The notes under the pieces were generated by a model. It did no database searches. It had not been told where the DNA came from and saw nothing but the letters and a program-made list of their open reading frames with translations. Source: JBHGYD01 sp041920415 (GTDB lineage: Bacteria > Bacillota > Bacilli > Bacillales > Anoxybacillaceae). Taken from it: DNA of 64,000 nucleotides. Numbering within the stretch: the stretch's first letter is position 1; each line of letters opens with the position of its first letter. A program made the position numbers and the translations under genes. The DNA lies in NCBI GenBank assembly GCA_041920415.1, contig JBHGYD010000020.1, positions 1-64,000 of the forward strand, given 5' to 3'. Positions 8,916 to 17,293 of this stretch are shown in pieces.

Positions 8916-10265
8916 TCAATGTTTCAACTTTTCTTGAATTTCCTTGATATGTTTTTGCAATTGAACGTCTGTTTGTAGCAATGTCGAAATCTTTTCGTGA
9001 GCATGAATAACCGTTGTATGATCACGTCCACCAAATTCCTCACCAATTTTCGGAAGAGAACAATCTGTTAACTCGCGTGAAAGATACATGGCAATTTGTC
9101 TTGGGAAAGCTACAGATTTTGTTCTTTTCTTTGCTTTAAAATCTTCTAATTTGAGGTTAAAGTGCTGCCCAACTACTCGTTGAATATCTTGAATCGTGAT
9201 TACTTTCGGTTTCGAGCTAGGGATGATGTCTTTTAATGCTTCTGCAGCTAAATCAGCATTAATCTCTTTATTAATTAACGACGAATAAGCAACGACGCGA
9301 ATGAGGGCTCCTTCTAGTTCACGAATGTTGGAATCAATTTGGTTAGCAATGTAGAGCATGACTTCATTCGGAATATCGAACCCTTCAGCTTTTGCTTTTT
9401 TACGGAGAATCGCAATTCTCGTTTCTAAATCTGGGGGAGTTATATCGGTAATGAGTCCCCATTCAAACCGTGAACGAAGGCGGTCTTCGAGAGTTGGAAT
9501 TTCTTTTGGTGGCCGATCGCTTGAAATGACGATTTGTTTGCTTTCTTCATGTAGTGTATTAAATGTATGGAAAAATTCTTCTTGTGTTTGTTCTTTTCCC
9601 GCTAAAAACTGAATATCATCAATTAATAGGACATCAACATTTCTATATTTGTTACGGAAATCGTCGGCTTTATTATCTCGAATAGCGTTAATAAACTCGT
9701 TTGTAAATTTCTCAGAAGATAAATAGACTACTTTCGCCGATGGGTTATGCTCAATAACGTAATGACCGATTGCATGCATTAAATGAGTTTTTCCTAATCC
9801 GACACCACCGTATATAAAAAGCGGGTTGTAAGCTTTTGCTGGTGCTTCTGCTACAGCTAAGGAGGCGGCATGAGCAAATCGATTTCCAGAGCCAATGACA
9901 AATGTATCGAATGTATATTTTGGATTAAGCATGCTTTGCGGAAAGTCTGCTTGTTCTTCATCCGGTTTTCGCTGTTTTTTGGTCGCTGGTTTAAGCTCTA
10001 CTTCTTCTTCATTTTGATTGTGAGGAATAATAAACTTAATGTTTAATTCTTCCCCTGTAATATCATAGATGGTCTCAGCGATTAAGTGCGCATAACGAGA
10101 ATCTAACCAGTCTCTAGCAAATTCGTTTGGGGCTACGATTACGAGTGTGTCACCTTTTAAAGAGTGAGCTTTTGTTGATTTTAGCCATGTTTCGAAGCTA
10201 GGTTTACTAATTTTTTTCTCAATTTCCGCGAGCGCTTTATTCCATAAATCAGCTATATTTTCCAC
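8916..10265 (-). CDS. dnaA: Chromosomal replication initiator DnaA
   Basis: 449 aa from GTG 10265, preceded by AAGGAGGG. The open frame begins at 10283, but VENIADLWNKAL aligns with the known B. subtilis start. Domain I covers residues 1-80 and a charged linker 85-110. The AAA+ domain has Walker A GGVGLGKT (153-160) and Walker B VLLIDD (212-217). Domain IV carries the DnaA signature GGRDHTTVIHAHEK (about 412-425), which reads DnaA boxes. DnaA boxes both before and after the gene fit autoregulation and origin function. Confidence 0.98.
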   Translation of the reverse strand: MENIADLWNKALAEIEKKISKPSFETWLKSTKAHSLKGDTLVIVAPNEFARDWLDSRYAHLIAETIYDITGEELNIKFIIPHNQNEEEVELKPATKKQRKPDEEQADFPQSMLNPKYTFDTFVIGSGNRFAHAASLAVAEAPAKAYNPLFIYGGVGLGKTHLMHAIGHYVIEHNPSAKVVYLSSEKFTNEFINAIRDNKADDFRNKYRNVDVLLIDDIQFLAGKEQTQEEFFHTFNTLHEESKQIVISSDRPPKEIPTLEDRLRSRFEWGLITDITPPDLETRIAILRKKAKAEGFDIPNEVMLYIANQIDSNIRELEGALIRVVAYSSLINKEINADLAAEALKDIIPSSKPKVITIQDIQRVVGQHFNLKLEDFKAKKRTKSVAFPRQIAMYLSRELTDCSLPKIGEEFGGRDHTTVIHAHEKISTLLQTDVQLQKHIKEIQEKLKH

Positions 10266-10388
10266 CCGTTGGCCCTCCTTCACACAAGGGGTTGTTCAAC
10301 TTTTGTATAACTTTAGTAAGCCCGTGTATAAATGTTTATAAAAATGCGTCTGTGGAAAAAATATTATAATAAGGAAGGAAAACAGCAT

Positions 10389-10395
10389 TTCGACA
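10389..10395 (-). promoter_or_regulatory. Candidate Spo0A box inside oriC
   Basis: On the minus strand ATTTTGTCGAAATG contains the Spo0A core TGTCGAA. It is 12 bp from a perfect DnaA box (10408). In B. subtilis Spo0A binds similar boxes in oriC to restrain replication at the onset of sporulation. A second weaker match (TGTCGAT) is at 10621. Confidence 0.45.
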
Positions 10396-10407
10396 AAATC
10401 CACGTCA

Positions 10408-10670
10408 TGTGGATAAAATTTTCTACATATCTGAACAAAGTGTCCACATGTTATTCACAAATTGTGGATAAAATGTGTTATTCACACAAATTATCCAGAG
10501 TGAAAACAACAATATAATAACAAATAAACTATTGTGTTGCAATGACTTTTAAAAAAATATCCACAATAGGCATGCTTTGTGGAAAAAATTTATCCACATG
10601 GCGAAAAAATGTGAAAAATATGTCGATAAATGTTGTGAATATGTAAAGTTGCGTCAAAAAAATATCCACA
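10408..10670. other. oriC, dnaA-upstream half: DnaA-box cluster
   Basis: The gap between dnaA and rpmH carries many DnaA boxes in both orientations. Perfect TTATCCACA-type boxes: 10408-10416, 10463-10471 and 10590-10598. TTATTCACA boxes: 10451-10459 and 10478-10486. One-mismatch boxes: 10491-10499, 10557-10565 and 10662-10670. This corresponds to the incAB half of the bipartite B. subtilis origin, and also covers the dnaA promoter region. No credible gene lies here. Confidence 0.92.
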
Positions 10671-10703
10671 TTCAAAAATAAGTGGAAGATACTCCTGGAA
10701 CAG

Positions 10704-10733
10704 TTGACATTTTACTAGATTGTTCAATATAAT
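10704..10733 (+). promoter_or_regulatory. rpmH promoter (sigma A)
   Basis: TTGACA (10704-10709), an 18-nt spacer and TATAAT (10728-10733), about 47 nt before the rpmH start. Confidence 0.85.
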
Positions 10734-10779
10734 TAGAAAGACTGCCTGTAACAGTTATTCCTCAGGGAGGTGTCATATA

Positions 10780-10914
10780 ATGAAACGGACATATCAACCA
10801 AACAAGCGTAAACGCAGCAAAGTTCACGGTTTCCGTGCGCGTATGAGCACAAAGAACGGACGTAAAGTTCTTGCGCGCCGTCGCCGTAAAGGAAGAAAAG
10901 TATTATCAGCATAG
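10780..10914 (+). CDS. rpmH: 50S ribosomal protein L34
   Basis: 44 aa, the exact usual length, extremely basic (MKRTYQPNKRKRSKVHGFR, then ARRRRKGRKVLSA). It is a structural protein of the large ribosomal subunit. ATG at 10780 follows AGGGAGGTG; the open frame extends to 10720 but this would add non-homologous residues. It is the first gene to the right of oriC, as in almost all bacteria. Confidence 0.97.
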   Translation: MKRTYQPNKRKRSKVHGFRARMSTKNGRKVLARRRRKGRKVLSA

Positions 10915-10915
10915 G

Positions 10916-10941
10916 CCACTGAGACCTCAGTGGTCTTTTTT
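10916..10941 (+). terminator. Terminator or attenuator between rpmH and rnpA
   Basis: CCACTGAG / CTCAGTGG followed by TCTTTTTT, a few nucleotides after the rpmH stop. It would make L34 mRNA more abundant than rnpA mRNA, with partial read-through into rnpA. Confidence 0.75.
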
Positions 10942-10989
10942 CTAAGCTATGCGTATTCTACGGAAGAATATGGAGTGTTATGCCTTGGG

Positions 10990-11337
10990 ATGAAAAAGAA
11001 ATATCGAATAAAGAAAAACGAAGAATTTCAGCAAGTGTTTCAAGATGGACAATCGATGGCGAATCGACAATTTGTGATTTATGTACTTGATCGACCGGAG
11101 CAACCATATTTTCGTCTCGGATTATCAGTAAGTAAAAAGATTGGTAAAGCGGTTGTGAGAAATCGAGTGAAACGCTATATTAGGCAAGCGTTTTTAGAAT
11201 TGCGAGAAGAAATCGTTACTGGGAAAGACTACGTTGTCATTGCGAGAATGCCTGCTTCTGAAATGAACTATTTTGAAGTGAAAAAAAGCTTAATGCACGT
11301 ATTGAAAAAAGCGGGAATGCTGAAACGGAATATTTAA
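10990..11337 (+). CDS. rnpA: Ribonuclease P protein component
   Basis: 115 aa, against 116 aa in B. subtilis. It binds the RNase P RNA and helps it mature tRNA 5' ends. The RNR signature is visible as VVRNRVKRYIRQAFLE, following GLSVSKKIGKA. ATG at 10990 (MKKKYRIKKNEEF) is chosen over the upstream frame start at 10930 by homology; only a weak GGAG lies upstream. The rpmH-rnpA pairing is near universal. Confidence 0.95.
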   Translation: MKKKYRIKKNEEFQQVFQDGQSMANRQFVIYVLDRPEQPYFRLGLSVSKKIGKAVVRNRVKRYIRQAFLELREEIVTGKDYVVIARMPASEMNYFEVKKSLMHVLKKAGMLKRNI

Positions 11338-11419
11338 ACAACTATTTTGGTACTAATGATGTTAAAATACATGATGGGAAAAAGCGGACTTACTTTGTAT
11401 ATGTTAGGAGGAAAAGAGC

Positions 11420-12187
11420 GTGAAGAGGCGAATTTGGTTAACAGTCGCACTTGTTACTTTGTTAGTTTTTATATCGGGCTGTTCGCAAATTAATGAACCA
11501 ATTACGCCAGAGAGCAAGGGATTTTGGAATGAATATATTGTTTATCCGCTCTCATGGCTGATTAAATATGTGGCTAATGTCTTTGGTGGTAACTACGGAT
11601 TGTCAATTATTATTGTCACTATTTTAATTCGCTTACTGATTTTACCGTTGATGATTCAACAAACAAGAAACGCTAAAGCGATGCAGGCGCTGCAACCAGA
11701 ATTGCAAAAATTAAGAGAAAAGTACAGCTCCAAAGATATGCAAACACAACAAAAATTGCAACAAGAAACGATGTTGTTATTTCAAAAACATGGTGTAAAT
11801 CCGTTAGCCGGTTGTTTTCCGCTTTTGATTCAAACACCGATTTTAATTGGCTTTTACCATGCGATTAGAAGAACGGAGGAAATTGCAACCCATAATTTCT
11901 TATGGTTCAATTTAGGAGCGAAAGACCCATATTTTATTTTGCCAATTGTAGCTGGGGTGGCTACGTTTATTCAACAAAAAATCATGATGGCCGGAACGGA
12001 GCAACAAAATCCGCAAATGGCGATGATGCTTTGGATGATGCCTGTGATGATTATTGTTGCCGGGATTAACTTCCCAGCCGCTTTGTCGCTTTATTGGGTA
12101 GTTGGAAATATTTTCTCTATTGTTCAGACGTATTTTATTAAAGGTCCTGATTTAAAGTCTACTCATTCAGGAGGAACGAAAAAGTGA
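11420..12187 (+). CDS. spoIIIJ: Membrane protein insertase YidC/SpoIIIJ
   Basis: 255 aa. GTG start at 11420 with TAGGAGG upstream. Residues 1-20 are a lipoprotein signal; the lipobox FISGC gives Cys21 as the lipidated residue. Five membrane helices and the Oxa1/YidC core follow (NYGLSIIIVTILIRLLILPL, PLAGCFPLLIQTPILIGFY). It inserts proteins such as ATP synthase subunit c into the membrane. In B. subtilis this copy is needed for the forespore SpoIIIA-SpoIIQ channel. It overlaps jag by 4 nt, so the two are translationally coupled. Confidence 0.95.
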   Translation: MKRRIWLTVALVTLLVFISGCSQINEPITPESKGFWNEYIVYPLSWLIKYVANVFGGNYGLSIIIVTILIRLLILPLMIQQTRNAKAMQALQPELQKLREKYSSKDMQTQQKLQQETMLLFQKHGVNPLAGCFPLLIQTPILIGFYHAIRRTEEIATHNFLWFNLGAKDPYFILPIVAGVATFIQQKIMMAGTEQQNPQMAMMLWMMPVMIIVAGINFPAALSLYWVVGNIFSIVQTYFIKGPDLKSTHSGGTKK

Positions 12188-12819
12188 AAGAAGTAACCGC
12201 GACCGCTTCCACTGTTGATGAAGCCATTCAGTTAGCTTTAAATCAATTAGGAATTTCTAAAGATCGCGCAGAAATCGATGTATTAGATCATGGTAAAAAA
12301 GGTTTGTTAGGTATTTTTGGGAATAAGCCGGCTGTCGTAAAAGTAAAAGTTTTACCTAATCCGATCGAAGAGGCAGAAACATTCTTAAAAAATGTGATTG
12401 AAAAAATGGGGATAGAAGCAAAAATAGAGAAGATAGAAAATGAAAAAGAGATTCAATTTATGATAGCTGGGGAAAAGGTAGCATTGTTAATTGGAAAACA
12501 TGGACAAACATTAAATTCTTTACAGTTACTTACACAGCTCGTTGCCAATCGATATGCAAAAAATTATATTCATATAACAATTGATGCGGAAAATTATCGG
12601 GCAAGACGAAAGGAAGTATTAATTCAACTGGCAAGAAAATTAGCGGAAAAAGCGGTGAAAACAGGACAAGAAGTGAAGCTAGAACCGCTTCCAGCCTATG
12701 AACGGAAGATTATTCATGCAACATTAGCGAATAACGGAAAAGTCAAAACCTTTTCCGTCGGAACGGAACCACATCGATATATAGTTATAGCTCCCGTAAA
12801 CGAAACGACGAATGGCTAA
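12184..12819 (+). CDS. jag: RNA-binding protein Jag/KhpB
   Basis: 211 aa. Domains in order: Jag-N (residues 1-50, ending HGKKGLLGIFGNKPA), a KH domain (about 60-140, GEKVALLIGKHGQTLNSLQ) and an R3H domain (about 145-208, with ERKIIHA). KhpB proteins bind RNA with KhpA and influence cell-envelope growth in Gram-positives; in B. subtilis jag is cotranscribed with spoIIIJ. The start overlaps the spoIIIJ stop. Confidence 0.93.
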   Translation: MKEVTATASTVDEAIQLALNQLGISKDRAEIDVLDHGKKGLLGIFGNKPAVVKVKVLPNPIEEAETFLKNVIEKMGIEAKIEKIENEKEIQFMIAGEKVALLIGKHGQTLNSLQLLTQLVANRYAKNYIHITIDAENYRARRKEVLIQLARKLAEKAVKTGQEVKLEPLPAYERKIIHATLANNGKVKTFSVGTEPHRYIVIAPVNETTNG

Positions 12820-12858
12820 GTATTGTGCTAGAGCTATATAGGAGGTGTGAGGAAAAGG

Positions 12859-12895
12859 GGCTATCTCATAGTGTGATGAGACAGCCTCTTTTTCT
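12859..12895 (+). terminator. spoIIIJ-jag terminator
   Basis: GGCTATCTCAT / ATGAGACAGCC stem with one mismatch (12859-12886), followed by TCTTTTTCTG. It ends the rpmH-jag group. Confidence 0.8.
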
Positions 12896-13052
12896 GTTCG
12901 CTTGCAAGAAGGAACATTTGGTTTTGAGAGCTGATCGCGACTAGGAGTTCGGCTCCATTTTTCGGCATTGTCTAGCTTCATCAACCAGCTGTTCGCGAGT
13001 TCTCCGGCGTGTTTTTGGAATAAGCAAGCTGTCTTCGCTTTTCTTGTTGTTG
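12896..13052. other. Non-coding stretch, possible degenerate intergenic repeat
   Basis: No credible gene. The segment containing TTGTCTAGCTTCATCAACCA, then GTTCGCGAGTTCTCCGG, and ending in CTTCGCTTTTCTT resembles, from memory, degenerate copies of structured intergenic repeats common in Bacillaceae (TTGTCTAGCTCC ... GCTTGCGCTTTTCTT). No second copy was noticed in this window, so this is tentative. Confidence 0.3.
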
Positions 13053-13115
13053 TTATTCACATGTGGATAAGTTAAAATTGAAATGATTATCCAGAAAGTT
13101 GTTAGTTGTGGATTG
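13053..13115. promoter_or_regulatory. DnaA-box cluster downstream of jag
   Basis: TTATTCACA (13053-13061) abuts TGTGGATAA (13062-13070) as an inverted pair, followed by TTATCCAGA (13087-13095) and TGTGGATTG (13107-13115). In B. subtilis a DnaA-box cluster lies at the same jag-trmE locus and is one of the oriC-proximal clusters that titrate DnaA. It may also affect mnmE transcription. Confidence 0.75.
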
Positions 13116-13192
13116 TTTGTTATCAAGGTACATTCTTTTGTTCACAATATAGATAATTAGAATTAGATAGGTCGGAGAGAGGTGAGAAGGAA

Positions 13193-14578
13193 ATGGAATT
13201 TGATACAATTGCCGCGATTTCCACACCGATGGGAGAAGGAGCCATCGCAATCGTCCGTTTGAGTGGAGATGAGGCGATTTCGATTGCCGATAGCATTTTC
13301 AAAGGAGTGGGAGGAAAGCGGCTAAAGGATGTCCCATCCCATACAATCCATTACGGGCATATTGTTGATCCTGCTAATGGTCAGACGGTTGAGGAAGTAA
13401 TGGTAACGGTGATGCGGGCACCGAAAACCTTTACGAGAGAAGACGTAGTAGAGATTAACTGCCACGGTGGATTAGTATCGGTCAATCGAGTATTGCAGCT
13501 TGTCCTTACAAATGGGGCACGTCTCGCTGAACCGGGAGAATTTACAAAACGTGCGTTTTTAAACGGACGAATTGATTTATCGCAAGCGGAAGCGGTGATG
13601 GATTTAATTCGGGCAAAAACCGATCGGGCGATGAATGTTGCTTTAAATCAAATGGAAGGGCGGCTATCGAAAATTATTCGAGGATTACGGCAAACGATTT
13701 TAGAAACGCTTGCCCATGTGGAAGTCAACATTGATTATCCGGAATATGACGATATAGAAGAGATGACCCATCAACTTTTAATGGAAAAAGCGCAGTACGT
13801 TCGCGAACAAATTGATCGACTTTTACAAACCGCGCAGCAAGGAAAAATATTACGCGAAGGGTTAGCAACAGTTATTATTGGTCGTCCGAATGTAGGAAAA
13901 TCGTCGCTTCTTAATAGTCTTGTTCATGAGAATAAAGCGATTGTGACAGATATTCCAGGAACGACAAGAGATGTGATTGAGGAATATGTGAATGTTCGCG
14001 GTGTTCCGTTAAAATTAATTGATACGGCTGGCATTCGTGAAACAGAGGACATTGTCGAACGGATCGGTGTTGAACGTTCGAGACAAGTGTTAAAAGAAGC
14101 GGATTTAATTTTACTCGTTTTGAATTTTAACGAAGAGTTGACGAAAGAAGACGAGCAGCTTTTTGAAACAGTGCAGGGAATGGACGTTATTGTCATTGTC
14201 AATAAAACGGATTTGCCGCAAAAAATTGACATGGAGCGCGTCAAAGAATTAGCAGCTGGTCGCCCAATTGTGACAACTTCACTTTTAGAAGAAAAGGGAA
14301 TTGAGGATTTAGAAGAGGCGATTTCGACGTTATTTTTTACCGGAGCCGTGGAAGCAAACGATTTAACATATGTTTCGAATTCGCGACATATTGCCCTTCT
14401 TCATCAAGCAAAAAAAGCAATCGAAGATGCTATCTCAGGGATTGAAGCAGGGGTACCGATTGATATCGTACAAATTGATTTAACAAGAGCATGGGAATTG
14501 CTAGGGGAAATTATTGGTGATACCGTACATGAAAGTTTAATTGATCAACTTTTCTCGCAGTTTTGTTTAGGAAAATGA
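13193..14578 (+). CDS. mnmE: tRNA modification GTPase MnmE
   Basis: 461 aa. With MnmG it installs aminomethyl groups on U34 of tRNAs that read split codon boxes. The N-terminal tetrahydrofolate-binding domain is about 1-120. The G domain has G1 GRPNVGKS (230-237), then TTRDVIE, DTAGIRETED and NKTDLP. The C-terminus is the invariant CLGK, with Cys458. An RBS (GGAGAGAGGTGAGAAGG) lies just upstream. mnmG follows by 27 bp. Confidence 0.97.
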   Translation: MEFDTIAAISTPMGEGAIAIVRLSGDEAISIADSIFKGVGGKRLKDVPSHTIHYGHIVDPANGQTVEEVMVTVMRAPKTFTREDVVEINCHGGLVSVNRVLQLVLTNGARLAEPGEFTKRAFLNGRIDLSQAEAVMDLIRAKTDRAMNVALNQMEGRLSKIIRGLRQTILETLAHVEVNIDYPEYDDIEEMTHQLLMEKAQYVREQIDRLLQTAQQGKILREGLATVIIGRPNVGKSSLLNSLVHENKAIVTDIPGTTRDVIEEYVNVRGVPLKLIDTAGIRETEDIVERIGVERSRQVLKEADLILLVLNFNEELTKEDEQLFETVQGMDVIVIVNKTDLPQKIDMERVKELAAGRPIVTTSLLEEKGIEDLEEAISTLFFTGAVEANDLTYVSNSRHIALLHQAKKAIEDAISGIEAGVPIDIVQIDLTRAWELLGEIIGDTVHESLIDQLFSQFCLGK

Positions 14579-14605
14579 AAAAGTTGAAAGGGAGGTTATT
14601 TTACG

Positions 14606-16495
14606 ATGGAATATCATGGTGGCTCTTACGATGTAATTGTCGTTGGTGCCGGTCATGCTGGATGTGAAGCGGGATTAGCTGCAGCGCGCATAGGGGCAAA
14701 AACATTAATGATTACGTTGAATCTTGATATGGTCGCGTTTATGCCTTGTAACCCTTCCATTGGTGGTCCAGCAAAAGGAATTGTTGTCCGTGAAATTGAT
14801 GCATTAGGCGGAGAAATGGCAAAAAATATTGATAAAACGTACATTCAAATGAGAATGTTAAATACGGGAAAAGGACCAGCTGTGCGCGCGTTACGAGCAC
14901 AGGCTGATAAATTTTTGTACCAACATGAAATGAAAAAGACGCTGGAAAACCAAGAAAACCTTACATTACTACAAGGGAAAGTAGAACGACTCATTGTGGA
15001 AGATGGTGTATGTAAAGGAGTTATTACGCATACAGGGGCTCATTATTATGCAAAAACAGTCGTTATTACAACAGGTACATTTTTACGTGGGGAAATTATT
15101 ATTGGCGACATTAAATACTCGAGTGGTCCAAATAATCAGCAACCATCCATTAAGCTATCAGAGCATTTAGAGGAACTCGGTTTTGAGTTAGTACGTTTCA
15201 AAACAGGAACGCCTCCTCGCGTCAATAGTCGTTCCATCGATTACAGCAAAACGGAAATTCAACCGGGCGATGACGTTCCACGAGCGTTCTCTTATGAAAC
15301 AACCGAATATATTACCGACCAACTTCCATGCTGGCTCACCTATACGACAGAAGAAACGCACCGAATTATTGATGAGAACTTGCATTTATCACCAATGTAC
15401 TCTGGAATGATTAAAGGAACGGGTCCGCGTTACTGCCCGTCAATTGAAGACAAAATCGTTCGTTTCCACGACAAGCCGCGTCATCAAATCTTTTTAGAGC
15501 CAGAAGGACGAAATACAGAAGAAGTATATGTTCAAGGCTTATCGACGAGCCTACCAGAGCATATTCAGCGACAAATATTAGCGACGATTCCGGGACTCGA
15601 AAAAGCACAGCTGATGAGAGCAGGTTATGCGATTGAATATGATGCGGTTGTACCGACACAACTATGGCCGACATTGGAAACAAAAATTGTGAAAAACTTA
15701 TATACAGCAGGACAAATTAACGGCACTTCCGGCTATGAAGAGGCGGCGGGACAAGGGCTTATTGCTGGTATTAACGCGGCAAGAAAAGCGTTAGGAAAAG
15801 ATGAACTCATTTTAAGTCGTTCGGACGCTTACATTGGCGTGTTAATCGATGACCTTGTCACGAAAGGAACGAATGAGCCGTACCGATTGCTGACGTCCCG
15901 TGCTGAATACCGCCTGTTGCTTCGCCATGACAATGCTGATTTACGTCTAACGGAAATCGGTTATAACATTGGTCTCATTTCAGAAGAGCGCTATCAAAAA
16001 TTTTTGGCGAAAAAAGAAGCGATTGAAAAAGAGAAAAAACGGCTTGTATCGCATATCATTAAGCCGACCGCTGAAGTTCAGGAGGTCATTCGCAACGCGG
16101 GTGGCAGCGAGTTAAAAGACGGGATTCGTGCGGCCGATTTATTGAAACGACCAGAAATGACATATGAGCATATTCAAATGCTTGCGCCGGCTGACGAAGA
16201 CATTCCAGCGGAAGTAGCTGAGCAAGTCGAAATTCAAATTAAGTATGAAGGATATATCGAAAAATCGCTGCAACAAGTGGAGCGTTTAAAGAAAATGGAA
16301 AACAAAAAAATTCCGGAAGATATTGATTACGACGCGATTACGGGTCTTGCGACAGAGGCGCGACAAAAATTAAAACAAGTACGTCCGCTTTCGGTTGCTC
16401 AAGCTTCTCGTATTTCGGGGGTAAATCCTGCCGATATTTCGATATTATTAGTGTATTTAGAACAAGGAAGAATCGCTCGAGTGTCGAATGAATAA
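14606..16495 (+). CDS. mnmG: tRNA uridine 5-carboxymethylaminomethyl modification enzyme MnmG
   Basis: 629 aa FAD protein, the partner of MnmE in wobble-uridine modification. The dinucleotide motif is GAGHAG (14-19). GidA signatures include NPSIGGPAKG and GTSGYEEAAGQG. The C-terminal helical region binds MnmE and tRNA. It sits between mnmE and rsmG in the conserved order; GGGAGG precedes the ATG. Confidence 0.97.
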   Translation: MEYHGGSYDVIVVGAGHAGCEAGLAAARIGAKTLMITLNLDMVAFMPCNPSIGGPAKGIVVREIDALGGEMAKNIDKTYIQMRMLNTGKGPAVRALRAQADKFLYQHEMKKTLENQENLTLLQGKVERLIVEDGVCKGVITHTGAHYYAKTVVITTGTFLRGEIIIGDIKYSSGPNNQQPSIKLSEHLEELGFELVRFKTGTPPRVNSRSIDYSKTEIQPGDDVPRAFSYETTEYITDQLPCWLTYTTEETHRIIDENLHLSPMYSGMIKGTGPRYCPSIEDKIVRFHDKPRHQIFLEPEGRNTEEVYVQGLSTSLPEHIQRQILATIPGLEKAQLMRAGYAIEYDAVVPTQLWPTLETKIVKNLYTAGQINGTSGYEEAAGQGLIAGINAARKALGKDELILSRSDAYIGVLIDDLVTKGTNEPYRLLTSRAEYRLLLRHDNADLRLTEIGYNIGLISEERYQKFLAKKEAIEKEKKRLVSHIIKPTAEVQEVIRNAGGSELKDGIRAADLLKRPEMTYEHIQMLAPADEDIPAEVAEQVEIQIKYEGYIEKSLQQVERLKKMENKKIPEDIDYDAITGLATEARQKLKQVRPLSVAQASRISGVNPADISILLVYLEQGRIARVSNE

Positions 16496-16516
16496 CAATA
16501 GTGAAGGGATTGGCTT

Positions 16517-17233
16517 ATGGATACAAAACAGTTTCAGACGCTACTAGAGGAGAAAGGAATCATTCTTTCTCCTCGGCAATTGGAACAATTTGAACAGTAT
16601 TATCAGCTGTTGATTGAATGGAACGAGAAAATGAATTTGACAGCCATTACGGACAAGCCTAGCGTCTATTTAAAACATTTTTTTGATTCTCTTTCTCCGG
16701 CGTTTTATTACGACTTTTCACAACCCATTTCGATTTGTGACGTTGGAGCAGGAGCAGGCTTTCCAAGCGTTCCTTTAAAGATTTGTTTTCCGCATTTGAA
16801 ATTGTCCATTGTCGACTCATTACAAAAACGTATTACATTCCTTAATGAGCTTGCCTTGAAACTCGAATTAGAGGATGTTGCGTTTTATCACGACCGTGCG
16901 GAAACATTCGGAAGAAAAGAGGGAATTCGTGAATCGTTTGATGTGGTGATCGCCCGAGCTGTTGCACGAATGTCTGTGTTAAGCGAACTTTGTCTTCCTT
17001 TAGTGAAGATAAATGGAACGTTTATCGCCATGAAAGCGGCTGCTGCTCAAGAGGAATTAGAGCAAGGAAAAACAGCCATTAAAGTACTAGGTGGAGAAAT
17101 TGCTACGATTCACCAGTTTACTTTGCCACTTGAAGAAAGTGAACGCACGATTATTGTTATTGATAAAAAACGAAAAACACCAAATAAATACCCTCGGAAA
17201 CCAGGGGTGCCAAACAAGCTTCCGATTGAGTAA
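16517..17233 (+). CDS. rsmG: 16S rRNA (guanine-N7) methyltransferase RsmG
   Basis: 238 aa class I methyltransferase that methylates G527 (E. coli numbering) of 16S rRNA. The SAM-binding glycine loop is CDVGAGAGFPS (74-84), followed by the acidic SIVDSLQKR and the motif VIARAVA. The basic C-terminus (KKRKTPNKYPRKPG) is typical. It starts 21 bp after mnmG. Confidence 0.96.
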   Translation: MDTKQFQTLLEEKGIILSPRQLEQFEQYYQLLIEWNEKMNLTAITDKPSVYLKHFFDSLSPAFYYDFSQPISICDVGAGAGFPSVPLKICFPHLKLSIVDSLQKRITFLNELALKLELEDVAFYHDRAETFGRKEGIRESFDVVIARAVARMSVLSELCLPLVKINGTFIAMKAAAAQEELEQGKTAIKVLGGEIATIHQFTLPLEESERTIIVIDKKRKTPNKYPRKPGVPNKLPIE

Positions 17234-17293
17234 AGTTCCATAATGACGATCCAGAATTTATTAGGGGAGAGTTTTTAAAGGTGGTGTAGGGGA

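Noticed and set aside
10332..10517. 61-aa ORF in the plus strand upstream of rpmH
   Set aside because: It lies in the DnaA-box cluster of oriC, its codons are made of repeated box sequence, and there is no ribosome-binding site.
12724..13250. Overlapping minus-strand ORFs between jag and mnmE
   Set aside because: They overlap jag, the jag terminator and the start of mnmE, show no family resemblance and have no ribosome-binding sites.
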